This document shows, piece by piece, positions 37,634 through 45,063 of a stretch of 64,000 nucleotides of DNA. How positions within the stretch are numbered: position 1 is the stretch's first letter; every line of letters starts with the position of its first letter. Source of the DNA: an uncultured Roseobacter sp. (GTDB lineage Bacteria; Pseudomonadota; Alphaproteobacteria; Rhodobacterales; Rhodobacteraceae); assembly GCF_947495275.1 (NCBI RefSeq), contig NZ_CANLYL010000014.1, positions 48,629-112,628 on the forward strand, in the 5' to 3' direction. The notes beneath the pieces are model-generated. The model was given only the letters and a program-made list of their open reading frames with translations, was not told the origin of the DNA and ran no database searches. Made by a program: the position numbers and the translations under genes.

Positions 37634-38740
37634 ATGGCCAATCCCACCCTTCTTATCCTCGCAGGCGACGGCATCGGCCCGGAAGTCATGGGACAGGTCA
37701 AGCGGGTCATTGGCTGGTTTGGTGACAAACGCGGGTTGGCATTTGACGTCAGCGAAGATTTGGTCGGCGGTGCGGCCTATGACGCCCATGGCACGCCCCT
37801 GCACGATGACACCATGGCCAAAGCGCTGGCCGCGGATGCCGTTCTGCTCGGCGCTGTGGGCGGGCCGAAATACGACGATCTTGATTTCAGCGTGAAACCC
37901 GAACGCGGTCTGTTGCGTCTGCGCAAGGAAATGGACCTCTTTTCAAACCTGCGCCCTGCCCAATGCTTTGACGCACTTGCAGATTTCTCTTCGCTCAAGA
38001 AGGATATCGTTGCAGGCCTCGACATCATGATCGTGCGCGAACTGACTTCGGGCGTCTATTTTGGCGAGCCGCGCGGCATCTTCGAAGAAGGCAATGAACG
38101 GGTTGGCATTAACACCCAGCGCTATACAGAAGGCGAGATTGACCGCGTCGCACGCTCCGCCTTTGAACTGGCCCGCCGCAGGAACAAAAAGGTTTGTTCG
38201 ATGGAAAAAGCCAATGTCATGGAAAGCGGAATTCTGTGGCGTGAAGTGGTGCAGAAGGTACGCGACGCGGACTACCCGGATATCGACCTTTCGCACATGT
38301 ATGCGGACAATGGGGCCATGCAGCTCGTACGCGCGCCCAAGCAATTCGACGTGATCCTGACGGACAATCTTTTTGGTGACATCCTGTCGGACTGCGCGGC
38401 CATGCTGACCGGTTCGCTGGGTATGCTGCCATCGGCGAGCCTTGGTGCCCCGACGGACGCCGGACGCCCGCGCGCGCTTTACGAACCCGTGCACGGCTCT
38501 GCACCCGATATTGCGGGACAAGGCAAGGCCAACCCGATCGCCTGCTTTCTGAGTTTTGCCATGGCGTTGCGTTATTCCTTCGATCAGGGCGATGAAGCCG
38601 CACGTCTTGAAGCCGCCATTGAACAGGTTCTGGCAGATGGCGCGCGCACCGCAGATTTGATGGGTGAGGAAGGCGGCACACCGATCAGCACAACGGATAT
38701 GGGCGACGCCATTTTGAATGCGCTTGACGCCAGCTTGTGA
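37634..38740 (+). CDS. leuB: 3-isopropylmalate dehydrogenase LeuB
   Basis: The 368-aa NAD-dependent enzyme oxidatively decarboxylates 3-isopropylmalate. It shows [29 protein letters not shown], the substrate-binding [14 protein letters not shown] and the metal-binding [33 protein letters not shown] at 37621 fits the second ATG (37634) better than the first (37628), which is only two bases away. Its stop overlaps the next gene as GTGA. Confidence 0.97.
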   Translation: MANPTLLILAGDGIGPEVMGQVKRVIGWFGDKRGLAFDVSEDLVGGAAYDAHGTPLHDDTMAKALAADAVLLGAVGGPKYDDLDFSVKPERGLLRLRKEMDLFSNLRPAQCFDALADFSSLKKDIVAGLDIMIVRELTSGVYFGEPRGIFEEGNERVGINTQRYTEGEIDRVARSAFELARRRNKKVCSMEKANVMESGILWREVVQKVRDADYPDIDLSHMYADNGAMQLVRAPKQFDVILTDNLFGDILSDCAAMLTGSLGMLPSASLGAPTDAGRPRALYEPVHGSAPDIAGQGKANPIACFLSFAMALRYSFDQGDEAARLEAAIEQVLADGARTADLMGEEGGTPISTTDMGDAILNALDASL

Positions 38741-39219
38741 GCGTCTCCGTCCGGTCGTTTGAGGCGCGGGATGCCGAGGCATTCCTGACCCTTTACCGGG
38801 CGTGTCTGGAGCACTATGCCATCTCGCCCGCAACCTTGAGCCAGGAAGCGCGTGTCATCTCGTTACTGATCGCTCAAAGACACATGGCCTGCCACCTGGC
38901 CTTTGATGGCGAAACCGCCGTGGGGTTTGCCACCTGGGGGTTCAGTTTCCCGGCTGGCGCGGGCATATCACTGGTGATGAAGGAGCTTTTTGTTACCCCC
39001 GATGCGCAATCAAAAGGCGTTGGCAGAGCGTTGTTGTCCGCGCTGATTGACGTGGCGCGCAGTGAAGGCTGTACCCGGCTTGATTGGGCAACAGATGGCA
39101 CAAACGACCGTGCCCAGAGTTTTTACGCTGCTCTTTCAGCACCAAAGATGACAAAACAGAACTACCGCGTAGTGCAAAGCGAATTCGACGCATTTCAGGC
39201 TCGGATCGCACGCAATTAA
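38737..39219 (+). CDS. GNAT family N-acetyltransferase
   Basis: The 160-aa acetyltransferase has the acetyl-CoA-binding motif A in [26 protein letters not shown] and a C-terminal [19 protein letters not shown]. The substrate is unknown. It begins with GTG within the leuB stop codon, so its translation is probably coupled to leuB. Confidence 0.88.
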   Translation: MSVSVRSFEARDAEAFLTLYRACLEHYAISPATLSQEARVISLLIAQRHMACHLAFDGETAVGFATWGFSFPAGAGISLVMKELFVTPDAQSKGVGRALLSALIDVARSEGCTRLDWATDGTNDRAQSFYAALSAPKMTKQNYRVVQSEFDAFQARIARN

Positions 39220-39248
39220 CGGACCAAAAAATTCCAAGCGAGGTTGAC

Positions 39249-40199
39249 ATGACCCCCAATACAAAAGGCGCGTTGTTCGCTCTCTTGGCCTTTGGCATTT
39301 TTGCAAGCCATGACGTCATCATCAAAGTTCTGGGCGGTTCATATTCGCCCGTTCAAATCGTGTTTTTCAGCGTCCTGTTCAGCTTTCCGCTTGCCATGCT
39401 TTACCTGCTGCGCGACGCGACACCAGGGACCTTGATCCCCAAGCATCCGTGGTGGATGGCAGGTCGAACAATCGCCGCCGTCATCACCGGCTTCTGCGCA
39501 TTTTACGCGTTTTCGGTGCTACCCTTGGCACAGGTTTATGCGATCTTGTTTGCCTCGCCATTGCTCATCACGATCCTCGCCATTCCGATCCTGGGTGAAA
39601 AAGTAAAGCTGCGACGCTGGATCGCCGTGGCCGTTGGTCTCACCGGGGTTCTGGTCGTTCTCAGACCCGGTAGTGCTGATCTGGAACTTGGCCATTTGGC
39701 GGCTTTGATTTCCGCGATCTGTGGGTCAATCGCATCTATCATCGTGCGCAAAATCGGACGTGAAGAACGCGCGGTTGTGATCATGTTATACCCGATGATG
39801 GCAAATTTCGTGGTCATGGCATCGCTTCTGCCACTGGTTTATCAACCGCTCCCGCTTGTCGACCTGGGCAAGTTGGGCGTCATCGCGCTCCTGGCCTGGA
39901 CGGCCGGGCGTTTCCTGATCGCAGCCTACAACACAGGTGAAGCCGTAATTGTGGCACCAATGCAATATTCCCAGATCATCTGGGCCAGCTTTTACGGCGT
40001 TTTGTTTTTTGGCGAGGTGCCGGATACTGCTACGATCGTTGGCTCCGCGATCATCATCGCCAGCGGCCTGTTCATCGTGTTGCGTGAAAGCAAGGCTCCG
40101 GGTTCCGAACAGCCCGTTCTACGAACCCGATCACGTCCAGAAACCGGGACCACGCCGCGGGTTTCACCGTTTTTACGCCGCGACAAACGCCCTAAATAG
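39249..40199 (+). CDS. DMT superfamily (EamA) transporter
   Basis: The 316-aa inner-membrane protein has about ten helices in two EamA repeats (about residues 5-140 and 150-285). Typical is the FYAFSVLPLAQVYAILFASPLLITILA stretch. Family members export metabolites such as amino acids. The ATG at 39249 is 29 bp after the acetyltransferase stop, so leuB, this acetyltransferase and the transporter may be one operon. The C-terminal tail is basic. Confidence 0.88.
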   Translation: MTPNTKGALFALLAFGIFASHDVIIKVLGGSYSPVQIVFFSVLFSFPLAMLYLLRDATPGTLIPKHPWWMAGRTIAAVITGFCAFYAFSVLPLAQVYAILFASPLLITILAIPILGEKVKLRRWIAVAVGLTGVLVVLRPGSADLELGHLAALISAICGSIASIIVRKIGREERAVVIMLYPMMANFVVMASLLPLVYQPLPLVDLGKLGVIALLAWTAGRFLIAAYNTGEAVIVAPMQYSQIIWASFYGVLFFGEVPDTATIVGSAIIIASGLFIVLRESKAPGSEQPVLRTRSRPETGTTPRVSPFLRRDKRPK

Positions 40200-40246
40200 G
40201 CCGCCTTGCCAAATTCTTGCGAGAGCGCTAAGCCCAATGAACCGGT

Positions 40247-40323
40247 CGGGCTGTGGCGCAGCCTGGTAGCGCACCTGCTTCGGGAGCAGGGGGTCGGAGG
40301 TTCGAATCCTCTCAGCCCGACCA
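40247..40323 (+). tRNA. tRNA-Pro(CGG)
   Basis: A complete cloverleaf can be drawn: acceptor CGGGCTG / CAGCCCG, anticodon stem CCTGC / GCAGG with loop TTCGGGA (anticodon CGG at 40281-40283), T-arm GGAGG TTCGAAT CCTCT and an encoded CCA end. Confidence 0.96.
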
Positions 40324-40508
40324 GATTTCCAGATATGAAGCGAAACGTGCTTCTCCCTTTCGCGACAAACCCTTTCTGACTCGTCCCGGGTCGACGAGCC
40401 GCCGGGTTCGTAAACTGCTCACGTTCTCTGTTTCCAGTTGCCAGGATTGTTTCATTTGCAGCGACTGGCCGAGGTGCTTGCACTTGGTCGTTTGACAACC
40501 CATGGCTG

Positions 40509-40823
40509 TCAATGCCGATACTTGTACCGGAAAGAACGCGCGTGACCGAATTTACTCCGACGATGGTGCCGGTTGAAACGTTTTACGTGCTTCCGGTGAA
40601 ACTTGCGCGATCGGTGAGCGCGATGTTTGGCCTTCGGTTTCTCCACGTGCTTAGGCGTGTAGCCCTGAATGTAGCCCTTGCTGCTTAACTGTTTCACGAC
40701 AATGCCGCCGTGAGCATATTTTCCAATCGAATAATGATCTCCAGCTTTCGCCTGCAATGCACCGATACTGAACATCGTGACTGTTATGGCCGCGAGGGCG
40801 ACTTTCTTGGTGAAACTGTTCAT
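40509..40823 (-). CDS. Small exported His/Arg/Lys-rich protein
   Basis: The 104-aa product from the ATG at 40823 has a signal peptide (about 1-27, ending LQAKAGD), a short domain (HYSIGKYAHGGIVVKQLSSKGYIQGYTPKHV) and an extremely basic C-terminal 55 residues dominated by His, Arg and Lys. It could bind metal or nucleic acid or polyanions outside the membrane, but no family is recognised. An ATG-containing extension to 40844 is possible. It is the last gene before the left edge of the integrated element. Confidence 0.7.
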   Translation of the reverse strand: MNSFTKKVALAAITVTMFSIGALQAKAGDHYSIGKYAHGGIVVKQLSSKGYIQGYTPKHVEKPKAKHRAHRSRKFHRKHVKRFNRHHRRSKFGHARSFRYKYRH

Positions 40824-41013
40824 GACAAAGTCCTTTCCTAACAACGCTGCAGGTATGTTGGCCCTGCACTTCCGACATAAGCAGAGTATCCGAAACGAAA
40901 AGGATGGCAGCTTTCAACAAAGCTCACGCGTCCGCGACAACATCGGAGGGGGAATTCGGCGTTTGAGTTTGTAGGTCGCCAATTTGCCAATGCTGTTATT
41001 GCTTCGCAAACGA

Positions 41014-41060
41014 TGGCGACCCCGGCAGGATTCGAACCTGCAACCTGCCCCTTAGGAGGG
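41014..41060. repeat. Left attachment site (displaced tRNA-Arg 3' fragment)
   Basis: These 47 bp are identical to 52782-52828 and run from the CCA end through the anticodon loop of tRNA-Arg(CCT), after which homology stops abruptly. It cannot make a tRNA by itself. It lies 14 bp beyond the integrase stop. Confidence 0.95.
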
Positions 41061-41074
41061 AACTGTTCATAGCG

Positions 41075-42169
41075 CTATTCCTTCTTTGATTTCTGTTGTT
41101 TGGTTGTTTGTACAGGGTCTTCCTGTACATGGTTTGTACGAAAACGGGCCCTGACATCGGCCTCATCCGTCTCGGCATGGGCATAGATGCGCATCGGCAA
41201 ATTGGGGTCGGACCAGCGCCCGGCCTTGGCGGCGGTGACAGGATCAACTCCCTGACGGACGACTAATTCAGTGAAGAAGCCATGGCGTCCTGCGGGGTGT
41301 GCCGAGAGGTATGGGATGCCAGCGCTCTTACAGATCGTTTTCCAGCGCGTATTGTAACCGGTCGAGCTGCCATAACCGAACACGCGCGGTTTCATGAACC
41401 TGCCGGTCTTGCGGTTCTTGGGACGCTTTGGCGGCAATGCCAGCAGCTCGCCCATCATCTGAGGCGATACCGTGATCCAGCTTTCCGGATGACCTTTCTG
41501 CGCCTTCACCCTGACCGTGTTCTCGGCGGGGCGCAGATCGTCAGGCTCAATCGAGACAGCCTGATCGATCCGCGCCGCCGTCTCGAACATGAAGCGCACC
41601 AGCGCAGCGTTGTAAGGATCAGCGGCGCGGCAGAAGGCTTCAATCCACTCTTTATCGGCAGGCTTGCGTTCTACGCGGCTGATCTTCCCACGCCGCTTAT
41701 CCTGAGCGATCCGCTCAAACTTGTCATAGGGCTTCACACGGATCAGAGGGGTACCTTCCAGCTCGTGCGCGTTGTTGATCACCGCACTTGCAGGCGTCAC
41801 GATCTCGCGCCACCACGTATCGGTGGAGGCTTTCGGTTTCAGTTTCGGCCCCAGACCTTTCAAAAGCGCGCCAGAGATCGCACCCAGAGGCATGTCACCA
41901 ATCTCTTCAACAATCGGGATCAACTGCTTCGCCGTCTTGGGGGAGGCGTTGTAGAGCATAATCGCGTCCGAGAACGTCTTACTCGGTTCATCGCCAACAA
42001 CATGGCGACGTATCTGAAGCTCGGTCTCGCGGTTTATCCAGTCCCGTGCGCCCGCTTCTGTAGATGCCTTAGTGCTTCGCCGGTATGGGCCTGCAATTGG
42101 CCTGCCGTTGTATTCGACCCAGCCCTTAGCCCAGTAGAAGCGACCCCGCTTGTAGATTTGGAGCGGCAT
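41075..42169 (-). CDS. Tyrosine recombinase / integrase
   Basis: The 364-aa integrase has an N-terminal SAM-like/arm-binding part (about 1-170) and a catalytic domain with the Arg in FETAARIDQAVSI, the His-x-x-Arg box in SAHPAGRHGFF and the nucleophilic Tyr in RIYAHAE. It directs integration into the 3' half of tRNA-Arg. Its 3' end is next to the left att site, and the arm-type repeats found at both element ends lie in its last codons. Its start lies within the excisionase-like gene, suggesting coupled expression. Confidence 0.93.
   Translation of the reverse strand: MPLQIYKRGRFYWAKGWVEYNGRPIAGPYRRSTKASTEAGARDWINRETELQIRRHVVGDEPSKTFSDAIMLYNASPKTAKQLIPIVEEIGDMPLGAISGALLKGLGPKLKPKASTDTWWREIVTPASAVINNAHELEGTPLIRVKPYDKFERIAQDKRRGKISRVERKPADKEWIEAFCRAADPYNAALVRFMFETAARIDQAVSIEPDDLRPAENTVRVKAQKGHPESWITVSPQMMGELLALPPKRPKNRKTGRFMKPRVFGYGSSTGYNTRWKTICKSAGIPYLSAHPAGRHGFFTELVVRQGVDPVTAAKAGRWSDPNLPMRIYAHAETDEADVRARFRTNHVQEDPVQTTKQQKSKKE
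41106..41141. repeat. Candidate integrase arm sites, left end
   Basis: GTTTGTACAGG (41106-41116) and GGTTTGTACGA (41131-41141) occur within the 3' end of the integrase gene. The same pair, in the same orientation and order, occurs at 52660-52680 near the other end. Confidence 0.5.
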
Positions 42170-42381
42170 GCCTGGCCTCCTTCAAAAATCGTATCTATCT
42201 GCGCGGGCGTGATCAGCATCGTGCGCCCTAGGCGGTAAAAAGCGCCTGTCTCGTTTGCCCTCTCGCGCAAAGTACGTTCTGAAATGTCGATGCCCATATC
42301 TGCCATCAGCTCGACCCATTCGGATGGCTTTTTTCCAAGGCCGAGGATTTGCGAGCTGTCGGATTTGTCGGTCTCTGCCAT
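42034..42381 (-). CDS. Excisionase-like small DNA-binding protein
   Basis: The 115-aa product has a MerR/AlpA-like winged-helix core (SEWVELMADMGIDISERTLRERANETGAFYRLGRTMLITPAQIDTIF), the type found in recombination directionality factors. The second ATG (42381) has AAGG at a good distance, unlike the first (42390). Its last 45 codons overlap the integrase gene in another frame. It is divergent from the XRE regulator, so the intervening 150 bp is a likely control point for excision. Confidence 0.7.
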   Translation of the reverse strand: MAETDKSDSSQILGLGKKPSEWVELMADMGIDISERTLRERANETGAFYRLGRTMLITPAQIDTIFEGGQACRSKSTSGVASTGLRAGSNTTAGQLQAHTGEALRHLQKRAHGTG

Positions 42382-42484
42382 ATTAGTCATCCTTTTCCGC
42401 TTGAGTTGAATCGTGCGTACGCATGGAATCGCTTGTTTGGTACCTTCTGACGTGCTCAGATGGATTCAAACGAAAATATGCGTC

Positions 42485-42509
42485 ATTTTGTGCGATGTTG
42501 ATACAAAAT
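42485..42509. promoter_or_regulatory. Operator-like inverted repeat between excisionase and XRE genes
   Basis: ATTTTGT (42485-42491) and ACAAAAT (42503-42509) form perfect 7-bp arms with an 11-bp spacer, 28 bp before the XRE gene. It may be the autoregulatory site of that regulator. Confidence 0.45.
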
Positions 42510-42536
42510 TGCGCTTTCGTCAATTGGGAAGTCGTC

Positions 42537-42959
42537 ATGGTGCAAGAAGATGCTGATATGTTCGTGGAAGTAGGTGCGCGCCTGGCCATCTCACGCAGCG
42601 AAATAGGCGTTTCGCAGGCTGCGATGGCAGAAGCGATCGGTGTCTCACATCGGGCTTATCACAGTTATGAGAAGGGTAAGCGCGGCATCCCAATCGAAGC
42701 GCTGATCAAGATGCACGGTCGATACGAAGTCGACGTTGCCTGGTTGCTGCTAGGCACACAGTCGATCCGCGTCGGTCACGATTTTGAGGCTTTGAAGAGG
42801 ATCGAGACGTCACTTGATCAGTACCTGGAGGGTGCCGGTATCAAGATCAAAAGTGAAAAACGCGGGGCAATCGTCGCGCGCTGGTACCAGTCACAAGTTG
42901 AGGGGCGGGAAGTAACGGATGATGACGTTCACACATGGATCGAACTCGTAAGGGAGTAG
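42537..42959 (+). CDS. XRE-type HTH transcriptional regulator
   Basis: The 140-aa protein has a lambda-repressor-like HTH at about residues 10-68 (LAISRSEIGVSQAAMAEAIGVSHRAYHSYEKGKRGIPIEALIKM) and a helical C-terminal part without a recognised domain. The ATG at 42537 follows GGGAAG; the longer frame from 42423 runs through the operator region. It is probably the element's repressor, acting on its own promoter, on the excisionase/integrase promoter and perhaps on the operon downstream. Confidence 0.85.
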   Translation: MVQEDADMFVEVGARLAISRSEIGVSQAAMAEAIGVSHRAYHSYEKGKRGIPIEALIKMHGRYEVDVAWLLLGTQSIRVGHDFEALKRIETSLDQYLEGAGIKIKSEKRGAIVARWYQSQVEGREVTDDDVHTWIELVRE

Positions 42960-42963
42960 GCAA

Positions 42964-43260
42964 ATGCAAAAACCAAGCGACCAATGGAAGAAACTTCGCC
43001 GCGCAGCACTGGAACGCGCGCGCCGCAATATGATCGAACCTTTGGAGGTCGTTCACCTCGCTCTTCTGGGAGTCAGCGCGTTGTACTTGGCCGGATTTCT
43101 GCGCCTAAATCTGTTCGCTCAAACTGACGAATTTTCGTTGGCTTCCGGAGCCTTCGTTCTTCTAGCAGCCGCTGCCGGTCTACTTGTGCCTGTTCTAATT
43201 GGATCAGTGTTGACCCTGCGTTTTGCAGATCGCAGGTTGGCTCGCCTGATTGGCGGGTGA
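42964..43260 (+). CDS. Small two-helix membrane protein
   Basis: The 98-aa product starts four bases after the XRE gene. A basic N-terminus (KKLRRAALERARR) precedes two hydrophobic helices (about 29-48 and 58-85) and a short basic C-terminus. It has no recognised family. Its tight linkage suggests co-transcription with the regulator. Confidence 0.7.
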   Translation: MQKPSDQWKKLRRAALERARRNMIEPLEVVHLALLGVSALYLAGFLRLNLFAQTDEFSLASGAFVLLAAAAGLLVPVLIGSVLTLRFADRRLARLIGG

Positions 43261-43272
43261 AGTTAGAGACCA

Positions 43273-43343
43273 GTGTTCACTGTATTACAGTACGAACACG
43301 GTTAGGTTGCCAATTGGAGCAGTAGCGCATATGTTCACTTTAT
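43273..43343. promoter_or_regulatory. Repeated operator-like sites before the kinase operon
   Basis: GTGTTC (43273-43278) and GAACAC (43294-43299) flank an inner ACTGT-ATT-ACAGT palindrome. A direct repeat TGTTCACT[G/T]TAT occurs at 43274-43285 and again at 43332-43343, the second 24 bp before the RNase H-like gene. The two sites could bind the XRE regulator. Confidence 0.45.
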
Positions 43344-43366
43344 GTTCTGCGCAAGGGTGAATTAAA

Positions 43367-43825
43367 ATGATGACAATCGGCATCCGGGCCCGACCCTCCA
43401 GCGTAGTCTACGCTGTAGTTGATACGGCTGACGGAAACATCGTGAACCTTGATGAGATAGTTGTGCCATTGGCATTTGATACACCCGATGCGCTCAAGTA
43501 TGTCCGGAGTAACTTTCTGGACATAATCCGTGAATATGATGTCCAGCAGGCTGGCATCCGAGCCACTGAACCAAATTCACAACGTATGAACATCCAGAGG
43601 CTTCAGATTGAAGGAGTGATTATCGAGGCCTTCGCGAGTAGCCCGCTCAAAGGCTACTATGTTGGTCATATCTCATCAATTGCATCGCGTTTGGGCCGAA
43701 CTCGAACAGACCTGAAGCCGATGATTGATGGCGACATCGCCTTCGATGTCGATGACTGGGAAAATATGTCCAAAGAAGAAAGAGAAGCCGTTCTGTGTGC
43801 ACTTGGAGCTGAACAAAATGCTTAA
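43367..43825 (+). CDS. RNase H/RuvC-fold-like protein of unknown function
   Basis: The 152-aa protein has the strand-helix rhythm of the RNase H-like (RuvC) fold: MTIGIRARPSSVVYAVVDTADGNIV for strands 1-3, DVQQAGIRATEPNS for strand 4, and an IQRLQIEGVIIEAF helix. The acidic positions expected after strand 1 and in strand 4 appear as Arg and Ala/Thr-Glu, so activity as a nuclease is doubtful. The fold assignment is my pattern reading only. AAGGGTG precedes the ATG. Its last codons overlap the kinase start by 8 nt. Confidence 0.65.
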   Translation: MMTIGIRARPSSVVYAVVDTADGNIVNLDEIVVPLAFDTPDALKYVRSNFLDIIREYDVQQAGIRATEPNSQRMNIQRLQIEGVIIEAFASSPLKGYYVGHISSIASRLGRTRTDLKPMIDGDIAFDVDDWENMSKEEREAVLCALGAEQNA

Positions 43826-44843
43826 GCCACACAAAAAAGCCGAGGTTGAGTGGCACGAAATCCGCAAGATTGGCCAAGAGGGTAAGAATTCAACCACGTA
43901 TGTTGTTGAAGATGTCCAGCTAGGCGCTGAAATCGTTATGAAGAGAATCGCAAAGGCAAAACTGGATTCTGCCGCTGAATATTTCGATGAAGCTAAGGCG
44001 TTGTATGCGACTGCGCATCAAAACGTCGTTCCAGTTCTCTACTCCTGCGAAGATGACGAATACGTCTACATCGCGCTACCATTCTATGAAGGCGGTTCGT
44101 TGGGATCGCTGATGGCATCTCGCAATCTTACGGTGCGAGAGATTGTTAGAATATCGTGCCAACTTTTGTCTGGTCTACACAATATCCACTCGAAAGGCTT
44201 GATCCACTTCGACATCAAACCTGACAACATTCTACTGTCAGAACGCGGCGAGGCTTTGATCTCGGATTTTGGTCTTGCTAAACAGATGTACGCCGGAGAG
44301 GCTTGGCAGGACCAGTTCTATATGCCTATAGCCCCGCCAGAAAGAGTGATTGGACCACCTTTCAACTTGCAGCACGACATTTATCAGTTTGGCCTAACGC
44401 TTTACAGGATGTGCTGTGGTGAAGCTTCTGTCAGAGAGCAGTTCGATGCGTTTGGAGGCGACCGAAAGGCTTTTGTAGGAGCACTTGAAAAGGGGACCTA
44501 TCCAAGCCGATCACTGTTCCCAGAACATATACCCAACCGGCTGAAAAGTGTTGTCATTCAGTGCTTAAAGCCAGATCCAAACGACAGATTTCTTTCTGCC
44601 TTGGCAGTCGCAAACGAACTTGCGAAGGTCGATAGCTGCTTTGACTGGGTGTATGAGGCCGTTGGAGACGAAAAGCATTGGAAACGGCACGAGAATGGAA
44701 CGGTGAAGAGTTTTACAGTAAGAGGGGATGGTTCAACTGAATTTTTAACGAAAAAGAATGGGAAATCGCGCCGCAAAACTGCTCACTGTAAAGCGACAAT
44801 GACCCTAACAAAAATTCGCGGCGTTCTAAAGAGCGAGGGGTAG
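43818..44843 (+). CDS. Serine/threonine protein kinase (non-RD)
   Basis: The 341-aa eukaryotic-like kinase has an atypical glycine loop (IGQEGKNSTTYVV), ATP-anchoring Lys42 in VMKRIAK, catalytic Asp132 in HFDIKPDNIL and Mg-binding Asp150 in SDFGLA, with APPERV as the activation-segment end. HFD replaces HRD, which makes it a non-RD kinase. The last 80 residues after the kinase domain are basic and unassigned; no membrane helix or PASTA domain is present, so it should be cytoplasmic. The ATG at 43818 has GGAG upstream and overlaps the RNase H-like gene, indicating a coupled pair. Confidence 0.9.
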   Translation: MLKPHKKAEVEWHEIRKIGQEGKNSTTYVVEDVQLGAEIVMKRIAKAKLDSAAEYFDEAKALYATAHQNVVPVLYSCEDDEYVYIALPFYEGGSLGSLMASRNLTVREIVRISCQLLSGLHNIHSKGLIHFDIKPDNILLSERGEALISDFGLAKQMYAGEAWQDQFYMPIAPPERVIGPPFNLQHDIYQFGLTLYRMCCGEASVREQFDAFGGDRKAFVGALEKGTYPSRSLFPEHIPNRLKSVVIQCLKPDPNDRFLSALAVANELAKVDSCFDWVYEAVGDEKHWKRHENGTVKSFTVRGDGSTEFLTKKNGKSRRKTAHCKATMTLTKIRGVLKSEG

Positions 44844-44846
44844 TCG

Positions 44847-45014
44847 ATGAAGCGGATCAAGAACAACCCATGCTCATACAAGCGACGTGAGATTAAAGCG
44901 TCGGCTTGGAGCGCCCTGGATGCGCGGCGCGATCCAAACTCACGCAATGATTTGTTGAGCGTAAAGATGACACGCGAAGTAAACGTCACTGTCCGCAAGA
45001 AACCAAGCAAGTAG
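44847..45014 (+). CDS. Small basic protein of the kinase operon
   Basis: The 55-aa product starts three bases after the kinase stop codon. It is rich in Lys/Arg (MKRIKNNPCSYKRREIK...) with no hydrophobic segment. The tight spacing behind the kinase and GC-unlike neighbours suggest a real third gene of the operon, possibly a kinase substrate or regulator. No family is recognised. Confidence 0.55.
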   Translation: MKRIKNNPCSYKRREIKASAWSALDARRDPNSRNDLLSVKMTREVNVTVRKKPSK

Positions 45015-45063
45015 GTTGCTTCTACTTTAGAATAGACCGCGACTTGATCTTCTAGGCGTAGGC

